A stretch of DNA of 64,000 nucleotides from Exophiala sp. HKRS030 (taxonomy: Eukaryota > Ascomycota > Eurotiomycetes > Chaetothyriales > Herpotrichiellaceae). How positions within the stretch are numbered: the first letter of the stretch is position 1; every line of letters begins with the position of its first letter. Of this stretch, positions 53,787 to 64,000 are shown one piece after another. The position numbers and the translations under genes are program-made. The notes beneath the pieces were generated by a model. That model was not told the DNA's origin. It did no database searches and saw only the letters and a list, made by a program, of their open reading frames with translations. The stretch lies in NCBI GenBank assembly GCA_023897205.1, contig JAHWDD010000002.1, positions 1,674,001 through 1,738,000 of the forward strand. Direction: 5' to 3'.

Positions 53787-55827
53787 TCACAAGTGAGCAT
53801 GTACATCAGGACCAAGCTTTGCAAATGCTCCCTGGTACCCATCTTCCTTGATAAGCTCAGCAGCCCGTTCTGCAACAGCATATACACTGGCCAAAAGATT
53901 GGCGCTGATATTGTTGGGAAAGACACTGGCGTCAACAACTCGCAGGCCTTTGACGCCCTTGACCCGCAGATGACCGTCAACCACCTCCGAGATCGCGCAA
54001 GTACCCATACCATGGTATTCACCGATACAATTCTCTCTTACAAATCTTTGGAGTGATTCGTCTTCGAGGCCGTTGTTCACGTCGGGCGAGACGCGCCGAG
54101 CAATTTTCCCGTTGTCAACCAGTGAATCGATTGCCTTGCCCGCGAACTTGACCGAAGCCGCGAGAGCTTTAACGTCTGCTGGGTGGCTTAGATCTAGAGA
54201 AGAATGTAGGTTAGCTATCAAGGTACGGCGTGTTTTACCAGGTATGTAGACCAATACTCACATCCAGGGTCAATTTGAGGGTATCTTTGAGGGTCCGAGG
54301 TCGTAATGTGCACAGTGCCACGGGACGCTGGATATTGAAGGCAGACAGCAAGGGCGACACGATCATTGTCTTCAGCATGGAATTTGCCATAGAGCTTGGA
54401 CTGGTCACTAGTTCCCTCCTCAAATTTCATCTGTGTAGGAATAACAAGGTACTGCACATTTGCAGAGGTTGGACTCTTGAGCTGCTCGATGACTTGGGTC
54501 AACTGTTTCTTGTGAAATTCGGTATTGGTTTTGGTTCGTTCGATTTGCCTTATCATCTCTTCGAGTTCAGCATCTTCGACCAGAGCTTGCAAGGGCAAGA
54601 ATCCCATTGTTCCCGGCGCATATGCTAGTGGGCCTTCCCGAGTAGTCATGTATTGTTTTTGGAACGCCTCAAAGTCTGGCGAAGTAGGAAGTGAGTCCAG
54701 GGAGAAATCGCCTTTCTTTAGTTCTAGGCCAACTGCACTGATAATATGGTCTTGGAAATTGGTACCGACTGCAGGATTTGGTACAAGACATTCAACTCCT
54801 GCTGCTCGAAGAATAGCGGGATCTCCGATGCCAGATAGTTCTAGCAGCTGAGGGGATCCAATAACTCCACAAGAGGCGATAACCTCTCTTCGAGTGCGAA
54901 CTGAATGTTCTTGTCCCTTGTGGAGCACTTTCACACCTACAGCCACGTTATTGTCCAGAATTATCTTTGACACGGTGGTCTCACACAGGACCTTCAGGTT
55001 GGCTCGCTCCATTGAGGGTGCCAGGTATGCACTTCCAGCGTAGCTTCTGGTCCCCTTGTTCTGTTTGCGATCTATCACACTTAGAGAAGTGAAAAATCCC
55101 ACATGATCACCAGACCATGGATCCAAGGGCCTGGTGCTTCTTCCGCTGGTGCTTTTAAACGCTTCTAGAATCTCGTTGTCGATTCGAAGTCCCCAGTCAT
55201 TGAAGCTCGTGTGGATGGGCCCGGTGGTACCATGATATTGTGAAGAGACCGATCTTGCGTCCTCCTCATTCGCAGGAGCCTCTAGCTGTTCTGACTTTTT
55301 GAAGCAGGGTAAGAGTTTCGAGAAAGCCCATTCAGGAGCATCGAAAGCTGCCCAGTCATCGTAATCAGACTTATGACCTAGAAAGCGTCAATACTCATGC
55401 GAGCCACTCCGACGTGTGTGGGTGATATTTATGATGCTAACCTCGTACGTAGACCATGAAGTTGATTGAGCTCGAGCCTCCGAGCCCTTTTCCTCGTGGC
55501 ATCGAATGGACTTGGTGGTGACAGCCATGCTGTTGTGGTCGTCAGTAAGACAATATATGTTTCCTATGCTGTGACTGCCGTTACCTGAGGGCTTGTCGTG
55601 TACATCCAGTCATAATCTGGGTTCGATATGAGGGTAGGAAACAACAATGGAGTTAGGACATTGGGGTCATCGAGAGTGTTCTTTCCAGCTTCGATGACTC
55701 CCACTGTAATGTCGGACTGCTCGCTCAATCGGGCAGCGAGAACCAAGCCAGCAGTCCCGCCTCCACAGATAAGGTAGTCATAGGTATGGCGGACAAACTC
55801 GTCAGCAGTGCAAACGCTCCCCGCCAT
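53787..55827 (-). CDS. GMC-family FAD alcohol oxidase/dehydrogenase
   Basis: Glucose-methanol-choline oxidoreductase. Exons 55827-55585, 55529-55442, 55377-54262 and 54193-53787 give 617 aa with phase kept. FAD loop YLICGGGTAGLVLAARL at about 17-33; the GMC signature 1 RGKGLGGSSSIN in exon 2; signature 2 GVIGSPQLLELSGIG; C-terminal GTCAISEVVDGHLRVKGVKG and NISANLLASVYAVAERAA. The His in EYHGMGTCAI is the usual active-site base region. The protein ends AHL, which fits the PTS1 pattern, as in peroxisomal alcohol oxidases. Divergent from an aldehyde dehydrogenase, suggesting alcohol to aldehyde to acid. Choline, aryl-alcohol and alkanol specificities cannot be separated here. Confidence 0.9.
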
Positions 55828-56387
55828 GGTGGCCGTGTTGTCTCAATGTAACAATTGCAGACAGACGTCTTAGGTTTGAGAGAGAGCCGCATCCTCCTTC
55901 TCGAACTCACATACTTTTATACCCCAGACATACACTCCATGAGGCGCTAGCCCGGGGTCAGAGATGAGGGAGGACAGGGAGACGAAAAGCAGTCCCATTG
56001 GCAGTAGCGAGGCCTTCTCTAGGTGACTGGCCTGAAATCTCACTGATTTCACCATTGCGGCTCTAGCAATGCAACTCTTACACAGCGCATATGCTGAAAT
56101 CTCACGGCTCCGTTGCTAAACGAATACGCTTGATACTGAAAATAGCTGAATTGTAGTCGTCAAAATCTTTCTGTTGTCAAATCCCCCACAATCCTCCCGC
56201 CTGAAATGCGGCTCCTGCGGAGCCGAAGGGATGGAGAAAACGCTTCCCCAGAAGCAGATACCAGGTACCCCGTGCGGAGGAAAAGAGATACTGTCCTATT
56301 AAAAGCATGATAATATAGTCTTTGGTAAGTTATCTGGCCATAGTAAGCATTTTAGACCAGCCAGTCAAGGTGTAGACAGGTCGCGCA
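55828..56387. promoter_or_regulatory. Divergent promoter GMC / ALDH with a CGG-N11-CCG palindrome
   Basis: CGGCTCCTGCGGAGCCG at 56209-56225: 7-bp arms around a 3-nt centre, outer triplets CGG and CCG separated by 11 nt, the spacing used by Gal4-type Zn2Cys6 dimers. It contains CGGAGCCG, also found in two other promoters of this cluster. Candidate target of the Zn2Cys6 protein at 58.7-61.0 kb. Confidence 0.6.
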
Positions 56388-58007
56388 ATGGATTCCCCGA
56401 AGCTGAAGAACCAACTGTTCATCAATAATGAAGTGAGTCTCACATCTTGAAGGAGCTAGAATGCATCATACATTACACTTTCCGGAGTGTCACTGACTAT
56501 CAAGTAGTACATCCCCCCAAAGTCAGGTCACTTTCTGACACTTCGAAACCCTCGAGACGACAGCATCCTGTCTGAACAAATTCCCATTGCAGGCAAGGAA
56601 GACGTCGACAATGCGGTGGTGGTAGCACAAACGGCCTTCAAGACCACTTGGGGTCGTCTTCCTGGTGTTGAGCGAGCTAAAGTCCTCCTCAAGTTTGCTG
56701 ATATTCTTGAGGAAAATATCCCTCTCCTTGCTCGACTGGAAATGCTTGCGATGGGTCAACCGATTGGCGTGGCCATGGAGCTTGCCAAGTTAGGGCCTCC
56801 TGTCTTTCGCTATTACGCCGGGTATTGCGACAAGATCTATGGCCAAATGCTTCCGGAAGATGGCAACGGTGAATATAGTCTGGTGCAGTATCAACCGATG
56901 GGTGTTTGCGCCGGTATTGCAGCCTGGAATGCGACAATGATCTTCTTCGCACATAAGGTGGCTCCTGCTCTAGCCGCGGGAAATACCTTCATCTTCAAAC
57001 CATCAGAGAAATCGCCGTTAGCATCTTTGGCTTTGGGAGATCTCATTAAATCTGCGGGATTTCCACCAGGAACCATTAATATCATCACCGGTGGCGGCGA
57101 GACGGGAGCTCTCCTTGCTTCGCATATGAACATCCGCAAAATAAGCTTCACAGGCTCTTCTGCAGCTGGGCGAAAGGTGCAACAAGCTGCGACGGCCAGC
57201 AATCTGAAAAGTGTGACGTTGGAGTTGGGTGGAAAATCTCCTTCCATCATCTTCGGTAGGTCTACCAAACGAAACCGCTTCGTCTTTGCCTTGACCTGAA
57301 TCCCTTCTAACCATCATTTTTGACTAGACGACGCTGACATGGAGAATGCTGTTCATCATTCTTCGGCAAGTTTTTTGCTCAACTCCGGGCAGGTATGCGT
57401 TGCGGCTTCTCGACTGTTGGTCCATCGGAAAATTGCCGAATCATTTATGGATCAGCTCAAAGCTCGCTTTGAAGAGTTAGCTGGTGCGATGGGCGACCCT
57501 GAGTCCCCAGAGTCATACCTGGGTCCCTTGGCTGATAGGGCGCAAACAGAGAGAGTGCTCGGGTACTTCGAACAGGCTCGAAAAGATGGTGTGCGATTTA
57601 TGACCGGCGGATGCAAACACGAAAGGGGTGGGAACTATATTCAGCCTACCATTATGGTCGACGGATCTCCGGATTCGGTCACCTGGACCGAAGAAATTTT
57701 TGGTCCTGCACTATCGATCCGGATATTCGACACTGAAGATGAAGCCATTCAGCTGGCTAATGACACCTCTTACGGTCTGTCGGCGTGCGTGTACACGAGT
57801 GACATCGCACGTGCTTTGAGAGTGACCTCCTTGATAGAAGCTGGGAACATCGCCGTTAACTCCAATTATCTTCCCGGGCATACTGTTCCGTTCGGCGGCT
57901 GGAAAGAGAGCGGTAATGGTAGTCGAGAAGCAGGCCTAGCAGGTTTGAAGAGTTTTATGGAGACCAAATCTGTGCTCATAAACATGAAAGTCGGACCTAG
58001 GCTCTAG
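56388..58007 (+). CDS. NAD(P)-dependent aldehyde dehydrogenase
   Basis: Oxidises an aldehyde to the acid. Exons 56388-56432, 56508-57255 and 57328-58007 give 490 aa. The first 15 codons (MDSPKLKNQLFINNE) are joined by a 75-nt intron to YIPPKSGHF, restoring the normal ALDH N-terminus. Cofactor loop FTGSSAAGRKV, general base Glu in LELGGKSP (interrupted just after by intron 2), nucleophile Cys in SGQVCVAASR, EEIFGPALS, and the C-terminal PFGGWKESGNGSREAG. All catalytic residues intact. Ends GPRL, at best a marginal PTS1. Head to head with the GMC gene, so probably takes its aldehyde product. Confidence 0.94.
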
Positions 58008-58662
58008 AAAGCGGAGAGAGGGTAGTCCATCTATTAGAACGGCAACAGACAGCTTGTTAATTACACGAAGTAAGAGATAATTTGCGAGGTGGCTGTTCCT
58101 CCCTGATGCTCGTAGCTGGTTGGGGAGGTATTTGGTAGCAAATATCGAGTCTTGGGGAAAGTCGAGATACAAATGAAATATATATGTCCTCGGAAAGTTC
58201 TCCATGTCTGTAGTGTTACGTACCCCGTGAACGGCAGTGGTAGAATATGTACTCCACAAGAGCGGGTACAAAGTAGTGGGGCAGCCCTCGTAAGCCTTGC
58301 CCTGGTTAAGCGAGCATATTGTTAGTCCGAGAGCTATAAGACCTTAGCTGGGATCCTTGTCGTCTTCTTGGAGGCCTGAAGACTTACATATTTAATTCAC
58401 ACCACGTTGATCTCACGCCATCATCGCCATTGTGGTTACCGTCCCCCATTTTCCTCTATTTTATCTCAAAACTTCTTCCTGCCGGCTCACCTTGTGGAGT
58501 TTTAGTACTTGATATCCGAATGCCGAACAGAATATAACCGAAGTCCTTCGCACGTAACAACCTCCACCATCGCTTCGCGGAATCTTATGACCTTCTTTTT
58601 CAATTCTTACATGCAGTTCACTTGCCTAGATGCCAAGTTGGTTTCTGGACATACAAAGCGCA
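58008..58662. other. Promoter of the second Zn2Cys6 gene, no gene seen
   Basis: Non-coding by inspection; neither the TTCGCCGAA nor the GGAGCCG element was found, so this regulator shows no sign of autoregulation. Confidence 0.5.
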
Positions 58663-61008
58663 ATGACAGACCTCGCAGGCGTCAAATTTGTTGCTGACCG
58701 GCCACGTCGTCAGAACAGATCTTGCGATCAGTGTCGAAGCTCTAAGCGTCGCTGTCTGGTTACTTCTCCAGCAAGTGAGAATGCACCAGCAATTTGCGCT
58801 AACTGTGCCCGCCTGGGCCACGACTGCACTTTCAAATTTGCCCAAGCGCAATCGAACAGATCATCAAGACGGTCGAAGACACAAAAGCCCGGCGCTGCTG
58901 ATACAGACTGGTTCTTGGGCGCGAGCCTCGACGGTGACACTGTTGTTCCAACGACCATGATGGAATTGGGAAATGACCTTCCAGGAACATGGCCAGAGGT
59001 CTCACCCCCGAATGGATTGGACTTCTTCTTGAGTGAATTCTGCCTGACTCCGGGGCCGCTTGACATTGGCCTTCCGCAGACTCCCAAGCCGAATCAGGCC
59101 TCCCAGCTTGAAGGGCAGAACAACTTAGACCAACATCCCTTCACGGGTGGTCGCATTCAGAACGATATCAACACCCCTCTATGCGATGCGTTCAACAAGC
59201 CACTACATCTACTCAATTCTTCTTTGACGGGCAAGATCATTGAGGAAAATCTAGCACAAATTTACAATGTCATCGTCTCAGGCAATGCTTTGAGATGGCT
59301 ACCAAGCATTGTCCCGGGAAAACAGAAGCACGTGGCCTGTGAAAATGACTCTTGGTTGATTACCGCTCCAGATGCGCCACCACTGAGCAACTTCGTCGAA
59401 GGGTTGATCGATCCCCAGTCCCTACCGAAGCCGCCCTCTGCCGGCCACTTGTTGCAACAGTCAAGTACTGTTCCACATATGAAGACTTTTGAGGATGGAA
59501 TGACTCTCCTTGGTGCGGTACGTTTCTTGGATCATTTCGGTGGACTATATGGAAATCACCTTGGTCGTTTTGCGAGAAAGGCTTCAGACTCAGCGTTGAA
59601 GGAAGTCCTCAAAGCCTACTCCATGCAATGGCTTCCAGCCCGGGATGGCACCCTTACAGGAACGACGTCATCCCATACACATTTGGCGGATGCCAGGATT
59701 TCAACCACATCCTCAATCTCTAGTCTCTATCACGAAACGTGGGTCCATGCCAGAGACTCTTTGAATAGTGCACGGAATGTTCGGAGTTTTCGAGTCTTTT
59801 ATGCAATACTCATTTTTGAAGCGGCGACGGCTCCAGAAGAGTCGCACGACTGGTATTTCCAGATATCATCATTTCTCGACGATGCCTTTGATATCCTTCG
59901 GGCCCTCGGCCCTCTCGTCAGACGACATATCAAAGCTTTAGGGCCGTCTTCGCTGTACAGCTCAGCTTTGGAGAAAAGCCTTAAATTCATGGAACATTTT
60001 GGATACCTTCGGGATACCGTGAGTTCGCTTGTGGGCGACCGTCGCTGCAAATTACCCGATGACTTCATCTCACGTGAGTGTGCACCTCTTGATACTGCCA
60101 GGACTGCTTCGGCTGACCATACAACAGAAATGCCGTCTACCGCATTGGGTGAGGCCGGTTGTTCAACAGCAGCAGACGTGGTTCGTAAATTCAACCGTCA
60201 ACATCTCTACGAACTTCTGTCCACATTGAGACAATTCCTTCGCGTGAAGACGGCACTCGTCGATGTCGGGCAGACAGTCTGTGGACACCCTGAAGAACGA
60301 TCACAGATGCTCTTGCAAGGACTCGAAGCCATGGAGAATATGGAAAAGATCATGAATCCTCTAATTGGTATATCTGTGGAAAACTTCAATGCACTCCAGG
60401 CAGAATCCAAGGTCCAGCTTCGTAAGTCTCCGCAGTGTATCTCGAGATGGGTAGATGCTGACCAGCCTTGGTGCTAAATAGTCACTTTGAGTGCCTTACG
60501 GAGCCTTGGGCTCTCAAGACTGGCGAAAATTCCAGCAACAACGTCCGAGGGCGGCGCAGACGTCACTTCAATTGAAATTGAATGGTCCTCCAAACTGTAC
60601 TCCTACCAACAGGATGCAGCGTCAGATTTGAGCCAACTCATGCGACAAGTCCAAGCTCAGCCGTCGTTAGAGATGTTCAACTTATACCATGGCCTCAGTG
60701 CAGACATTCCCCTTACTGGCTATCACATCACCACTGAATTGATGGTGATATCTCTTCAGCAAGCGATTGAGCAACTGATTAATCTTCACGAAACTTCGGC
60801 CCACAAATCGTGGCGACCGGAAGGTTTTAGCCTTAACCTCACCGAGGAAGACAGATGGGGAGACTGTATTGACTACCTAATGAAGGGGCTGCTGCTTCTA
60901 GATGTAACAGTTGGCGGATCTTGGTCTGTTCAGTGTGCCTCCCAGAAACTAATAACATCCTACGGTGACATCTTATCCGATTGCTGGTCGACAGATTTTG
61001 AGACATGA
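58663..61008 (+). CDS. Zn2Cys6 transcription factor, candidate regulator of the beta-oxidation cluster
   Basis: Exons 58663-60421 and 60482-61008 (60-nt intron) give 761 aa. Binuclear zinc cluster at about residues 21-55: CDQCRSSKRRC then CANCARLGHDC with an unusually long middle loop, preceded by basic RPRRQNRS. No clear standard fungal-specific middle homology region was recognised, but helical segments follow (ETWVHARDSLNSARNVRSF, VRRHIKALGPSSLY). The ATG at 58663 is chosen because the upstream in-frame extension is short and unconserved in style. Position between the ALDH and dienoyl-CoA reductase genes makes it the natural local regulator; target motif CGG-N11-CCG is a hypothesis. Confidence 0.87.
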
Positions 61009-61111
61009 AGAAACTGTTACTGAACTTTCTGGAGTGGGGGTCTCAAGCGTGTAGGAGCCTTTCTATTACAGTCGGACTGAAAAACTACGTCTTGGTCTTA
61101 TCTATCCCCCT

Positions 61112-62336
61112 TTACAGTTTCCCTTTACGCCTTGAAACCCATGTCTGTACCTTTTCACCTGAAAGAAGAAAGTCTGGGTACGCAAAATCTTCTGCAGTAT
61201 TTGCCGCTGCCGTGTGCCATGCACCTCCATCAACTTGTCGGGAGAATCATGGTTAGCCAGATAAAATCTCTAATACCCAACGGGAAAGCAGGTCTCGACT
61301 CACCAACCAATGTCTCCCCGTTGACATAGTTCCCAGCATCAGAAAATAGGTAAATGGTGGCATCTGCAATGTCCTTGACATGCCCAAGTCGACCGCTTGG
61401 GACATCTCTGCCATTGTTGCCCTGGGTGCTGTCACTGATCAACCTGGCTATCCCCTCAGTACCGAGAATAGCGCCTGGCGCAAGCACGTTTGATGTGATC
61501 CCACGAGGCCCATATTCAATGGCAGCTTGAACGGACAAGGCGTCTACTCCGGCTTTGGCAACCACCGCGTGGGTCATCAACTGGTTCCCCGTATATCCAA
61601 GCGTGGCGCTGATGAATATGATGCGTCCACCTGTACCGGAAGCCGTACCTGTATGCAGCAAAACGCTTCAGTGCCCAAGACTTGTGTACCTCGAGAACAT
61701 TGGATTGACTCACTCTGTTTTCCATCACTCTTGTATTTTTGTGCGGATTTGGTCAACTCCGGTAGTGTGGCCTTGAGGGTGTTCCATGAACCAATGAGAT
61801 CGATGTCAGTTACCGATTTGAATGCGTTATAAGAGATTTGCTCGATGGGTGCCAGAAAGTTTCCTGCTGCTCCAGCTCTGCGGACGGATATGGTCAGTTC
61901 AGGATTCCCTCAAGATGGGCCAATTGCTCATCACTCTTCACCAGCACATACATCACGAAATCAATACTCCCGAGAGCTTGTACGCATCTTGCCACAGCCT
62001 TCTCTAGATCCTGGGGCTTTCTCACATCCACGGCGCCAAATCCCAGGACTTTAGCCCCCGGTCGAGTAGTCGCCAGCTCAGCAGCCACCCGCTCTGTTTT
62101 GGCCACATTTCGTCCTATGATGCAAGCATTGGCACCTAGCTGGACCAGTGCTCTCACCTGCACGCTGACAAGACTGCCAGCACCACCTGTCGCGAAAACG
62201 ACTTTCCCATCTATTTCGGTCCGTAGATTGTTAGCAAGGAAGGACTTAACAATATATCAAACGGAGGAACAAGGTCATTACCAAACGATCCGTCCTTCCA
62301 GATGCTGCTTAAGACTTGTGCCCGTGGAGTAGCCAT
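61112..62336 (-). CDS. sps19: Peroxisomal 2,4-dienoyl-CoA reductase (Sps19-like SDR)
   Basis: Auxiliary beta-oxidation enzyme for unsaturated acyl-CoAs. Exons 62336-62282, 62210-61952, 61877-61714, 61648-61304 and 61233-61112 give 314 aa; all phases close. The N-terminus [16 protein letters not shown] is typical of fungal DECR; cofactor region [38 protein letters not shown] (replacing NNAG, as in this family), [18 protein letters not shown] with the family-style active site and AKAGVDAL, then [15 protein letters not shown]. The last exon ends RRKGKL; GKL is a PTS1-like end where orthologues usually have SKL/AKL. Convergent with the Zn2Cys6 gene (about 100 bp apart) and divergent from the ligase. 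Confidence 0.92.
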
Positions 62337-62815
62337 GTTGAAGTTTCTGTAAAATTACGGCAAGGTTTCACAATGATGAGATGTCGAGATTTTAAGTCAA
62401 GTAGTCCGCTTGCAAGAACCGACTTCTCCAGTGACAGAACCACGCACGTTATGAAAAGACGGATCTCAGCAAGCCTTTCGGATAGACCGTGGAAGAGCGG
62501 AACCTTGGGTTTGCTTAACCTGGACTCGCCCGCACAGTCGGAGCCGCTCTGCTCTCCGCCCAGCACCTTGCCATATCCGGCCTACCAACTTCGCATACCA
62601 GGCCAGGTTGGGGTTCACATCGTTCCTTGCGGATGCTTATAGGCCGAGTCGCTACGATGGTCCAGGTGGCATTATAGGTAGACCGGGGATGGCACATCCA
62701 ATACAGACTGGGTCCTCACCACCATTGCAATATATAACGTATTTTCTTATCTCTGCTTGTGCATGACAGGAGAGCCCATTCCCAACCACAAATTGCACAT
62801 CAGGATTTCAACATC
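62337..62815. promoter_or_regulatory. Divergent promoter dienoyl-CoA reductase / CoA ligase
   Basis: Contains CGGAGCCG at 62539-62546, part of CGGAG-N10-CTCCG (62539-62558), matching the element in the GMC/ALDH and MFE-2/thiolase promoters. Confidence 0.5.
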
Positions 62816-64000
62816 ATGCCTATTCGATCACGATATTCGACTCCAGTACCCCTCGTCTCGGTTCCTACCCATCTCTTCGGATCACCAGATGGAGATCTGC
62901 CCGACAGACATGCCTTTGTTGACTGCGAAGCTCCCGAAACGCTTAGACTGACACTGCACGACTACAGAGAATGGTCCAAGAGGCTCGCTGCCGGACTGCT
63001 CCAGGCAGGACTACAAGATGGAGACCGGGTCTTGTTGCATTCAGGAAACAGCATCTTCACCCCTGTTGTGCTGATGGGCGTCATTATGGCTGGGGGGATC
63101 ATAAGCATGGCCAACCCAATGTATGTGCCGAGAGAACTCGCACATCAACTGCGTGATTCGGGGGCACAATTCCTGCTCACAGCCACAAATCTCGCCGATT
63201 GTGCGAAACGGGCAGCGTCGCTTTCGGGTCTTGCTCAGGAACAGATATATCTCTTCGACGAGACACCGTTGATCGACCCGAGTGCGGGAGCAGACACGTC
63301 GCAGCGGCACTGGAGTCAGTTGATCGCGGACCCGGTCACAGGAGCTCAATTTCGATGGGAAGAGTTTTCAACGGCAGAGCAGGCCAATCGCACTGCATGC
63401 CTCTTCTATTCTTCAGGCACCACCGGAGTTCCCAAAGGCGTCGAAGCCACGCACCGCAACCTCGTCGCCAACAACTGCCAACACGTGTACATGAACAACC
63501 TGGACCCCCGGTTTCGACAAATGGACCAAGCGGGCGAGTCCAGAACCATATGTCCACTACCCATGTTTCACGGCCTGGGATTGATTGTCAATTCACTGAT
63601 AGCACCTCTCCGACGCATGCCCGTCTACGTGATGAGAAGATACGACGGGAAGAAGATGATCCAGTATATCGAGCGATTCAAGGTGACCGAGATGATCCTT
63701 GTCCCGCCCATTGTCCGATGGATGGCCAAGGACCCACTGGTGCGCAGTGGCAGGTTCGACATTTCGAGCGTTCGGCGGGTCATGTGTGGAGCCGCACCTC
63801 TGTCTGCCAGTGTAAGCAAAGAGTTCGAATCGCTGTGGAAGAACAAGGGCACGCATGTGAGCGTGAAGCAAGCTTGGGGCATGTCTGAGTGAGTAGTGAG
63901 CCCAAGCTCTCTCTGAAGGCAGCGAAAGACCAAGAACACATATATGTGCGTGCCGCTAACAGAGCCAACATTTCAGGTTCCCCGTCATAGGTCTCTGCTG
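62816..64000 (+). CDS. Acyl/aryl-CoA ligase (4-coumarate:CoA-ligase-like), 3' truncated
   Basis: AMP-forming CoA ligase activating a carboxylic acid. Exon 1 is 62816-63888 (MPIRSRYSTPVPLVS...); an 88-nt intron (63889-63976, GTGAGT...TTTCAG) is followed by exon 2 running off the window. AMP-binding motif YSSGTTGVPKGVEATHRN near residue 200; LPMFHGLGLIVN, ILVPPIVRWMAK, CGAAPLSASVSKEF and QAWGMSEFPV place it in the 4CL/fatty-acyl ligase group. The C-terminal hinge, catalytic Lys and any PTS1 lie outside the window. The chosen ATG avoids an in-frame extension without family features. As the pathway's entry step it fits the divergent and downstream beta-oxidation genes. Confidence 0.92.

Noticed and set aside
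1..64000. tRNA/rRNA genes, CRISPR arrays, transposase genes or viral genes
   Set aside because: None was recognised by reading both strands; the short repeats seen are microsatellites only. Small ncRNAs cannot be excluded by eye.

Overview
The window is a gene-dense piece of a filamentous ascomycete (Pezizomycotina) chromosome. The signs are many short GT-AG introns of about 45-140 nt with CTGAC/CTAAC-like branch sites, fungus-restricted families (HET, Zn2Cys6, DUF7918, DUF3425), a mitochondrial ornithine carbamoyltransferase and a fungal Nup133. Roughly balanced base composition and the catabolic gene content would suit a black yeast or another Eurotiomycete/Dothideomycete, but the order cannot be fixed from the sequence alone. 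For most multi-exon genes I rebuilt exon structures by hand; reading phase closed at every junction and lengths fit the families.

Layout. (1) 0-12 kb, mostly conserved or housekeeping genes: UFD2 (5' truncated), homocysteine S-methyltransferase and ornithine carbamoyltransferase back to back across a promoter with a Gcn4/CpcA-type site, a broken HET-domain gene, a DUF3984-like protein and a five-exon DUF7918 gene. (2) 12.2-33.4 kb, a previously unnamed catabolic-looking cluster: a Zn2Cys6 regulator, two short-chain dehydrogenases, a PRISE-type enone reductase, a cinnamoyl-CoA-reductase-like NAD(P) reductase, a sugar-type MFS transporter, a zinc alcohol dehydrogenase, a SnoaL-like protein and two head-to-head Baeyer-Villiger monooxygenases (BVMOs). 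A 9-bp near-palindrome, TTCGCCGAA, occurs ten times here, always between genes, and covers every promoter of the cluster including the regulator's own. (3) 33.7-44.6 kb: a truncated C2H2+Zn2Cys6 protein, a pisatin-demethylase-like P450, a DUF3425 leucine-zipper protein, a secreted S1/P1 nuclease and Nup133. (4) 44.9-64 kb, a second, peroxisomal-looking cluster: an FAD amine/amino-acid oxidase, a HAD hydrolase, a multifunctional beta-oxidation enzyme, an SCPx-type thiolase, a GMC oxidoreductase, an aldehyde dehydrogenase, a Zn2Cys6 regulator, a 2,4-dienoyl-CoA reductase and the start of an acyl/aryl-CoA ligase. Most of these end in PTS1-like tripeptides (AKL, QKL, SKF, AHL, GKL).

How the genes may work together (inference). 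Cluster A has the parts to oxidise an alcohol to a ketone (ADH, SDRs), reduce an enone (PRISE), insert oxygen next to the carbonyl (two BVMOs) and import the substrate (MFS). No lactonase or core synthase is present, which favours catabolism or tailoring of a cyclic ketone over classic backbone biosynthesis. Cluster B has the parts to oxidise an alcohol to an acid (GMC plus ALDH), activate it with CoA and shorten the chain in peroxisomes (ligase, dienoyl-CoA reductase, hydratase/dehydrogenase, thiolase).

Oddities include a putative AT-AC intron in one BVMO, a GC-AG intron in the FAD oxidase, 12-nt and 14-nt micro-exons, a multifunctional enzyme with a degenerate first dehydrogenase domain and altered hydratase motif, and a HET gene with both a frameshift and an in-frame stop.
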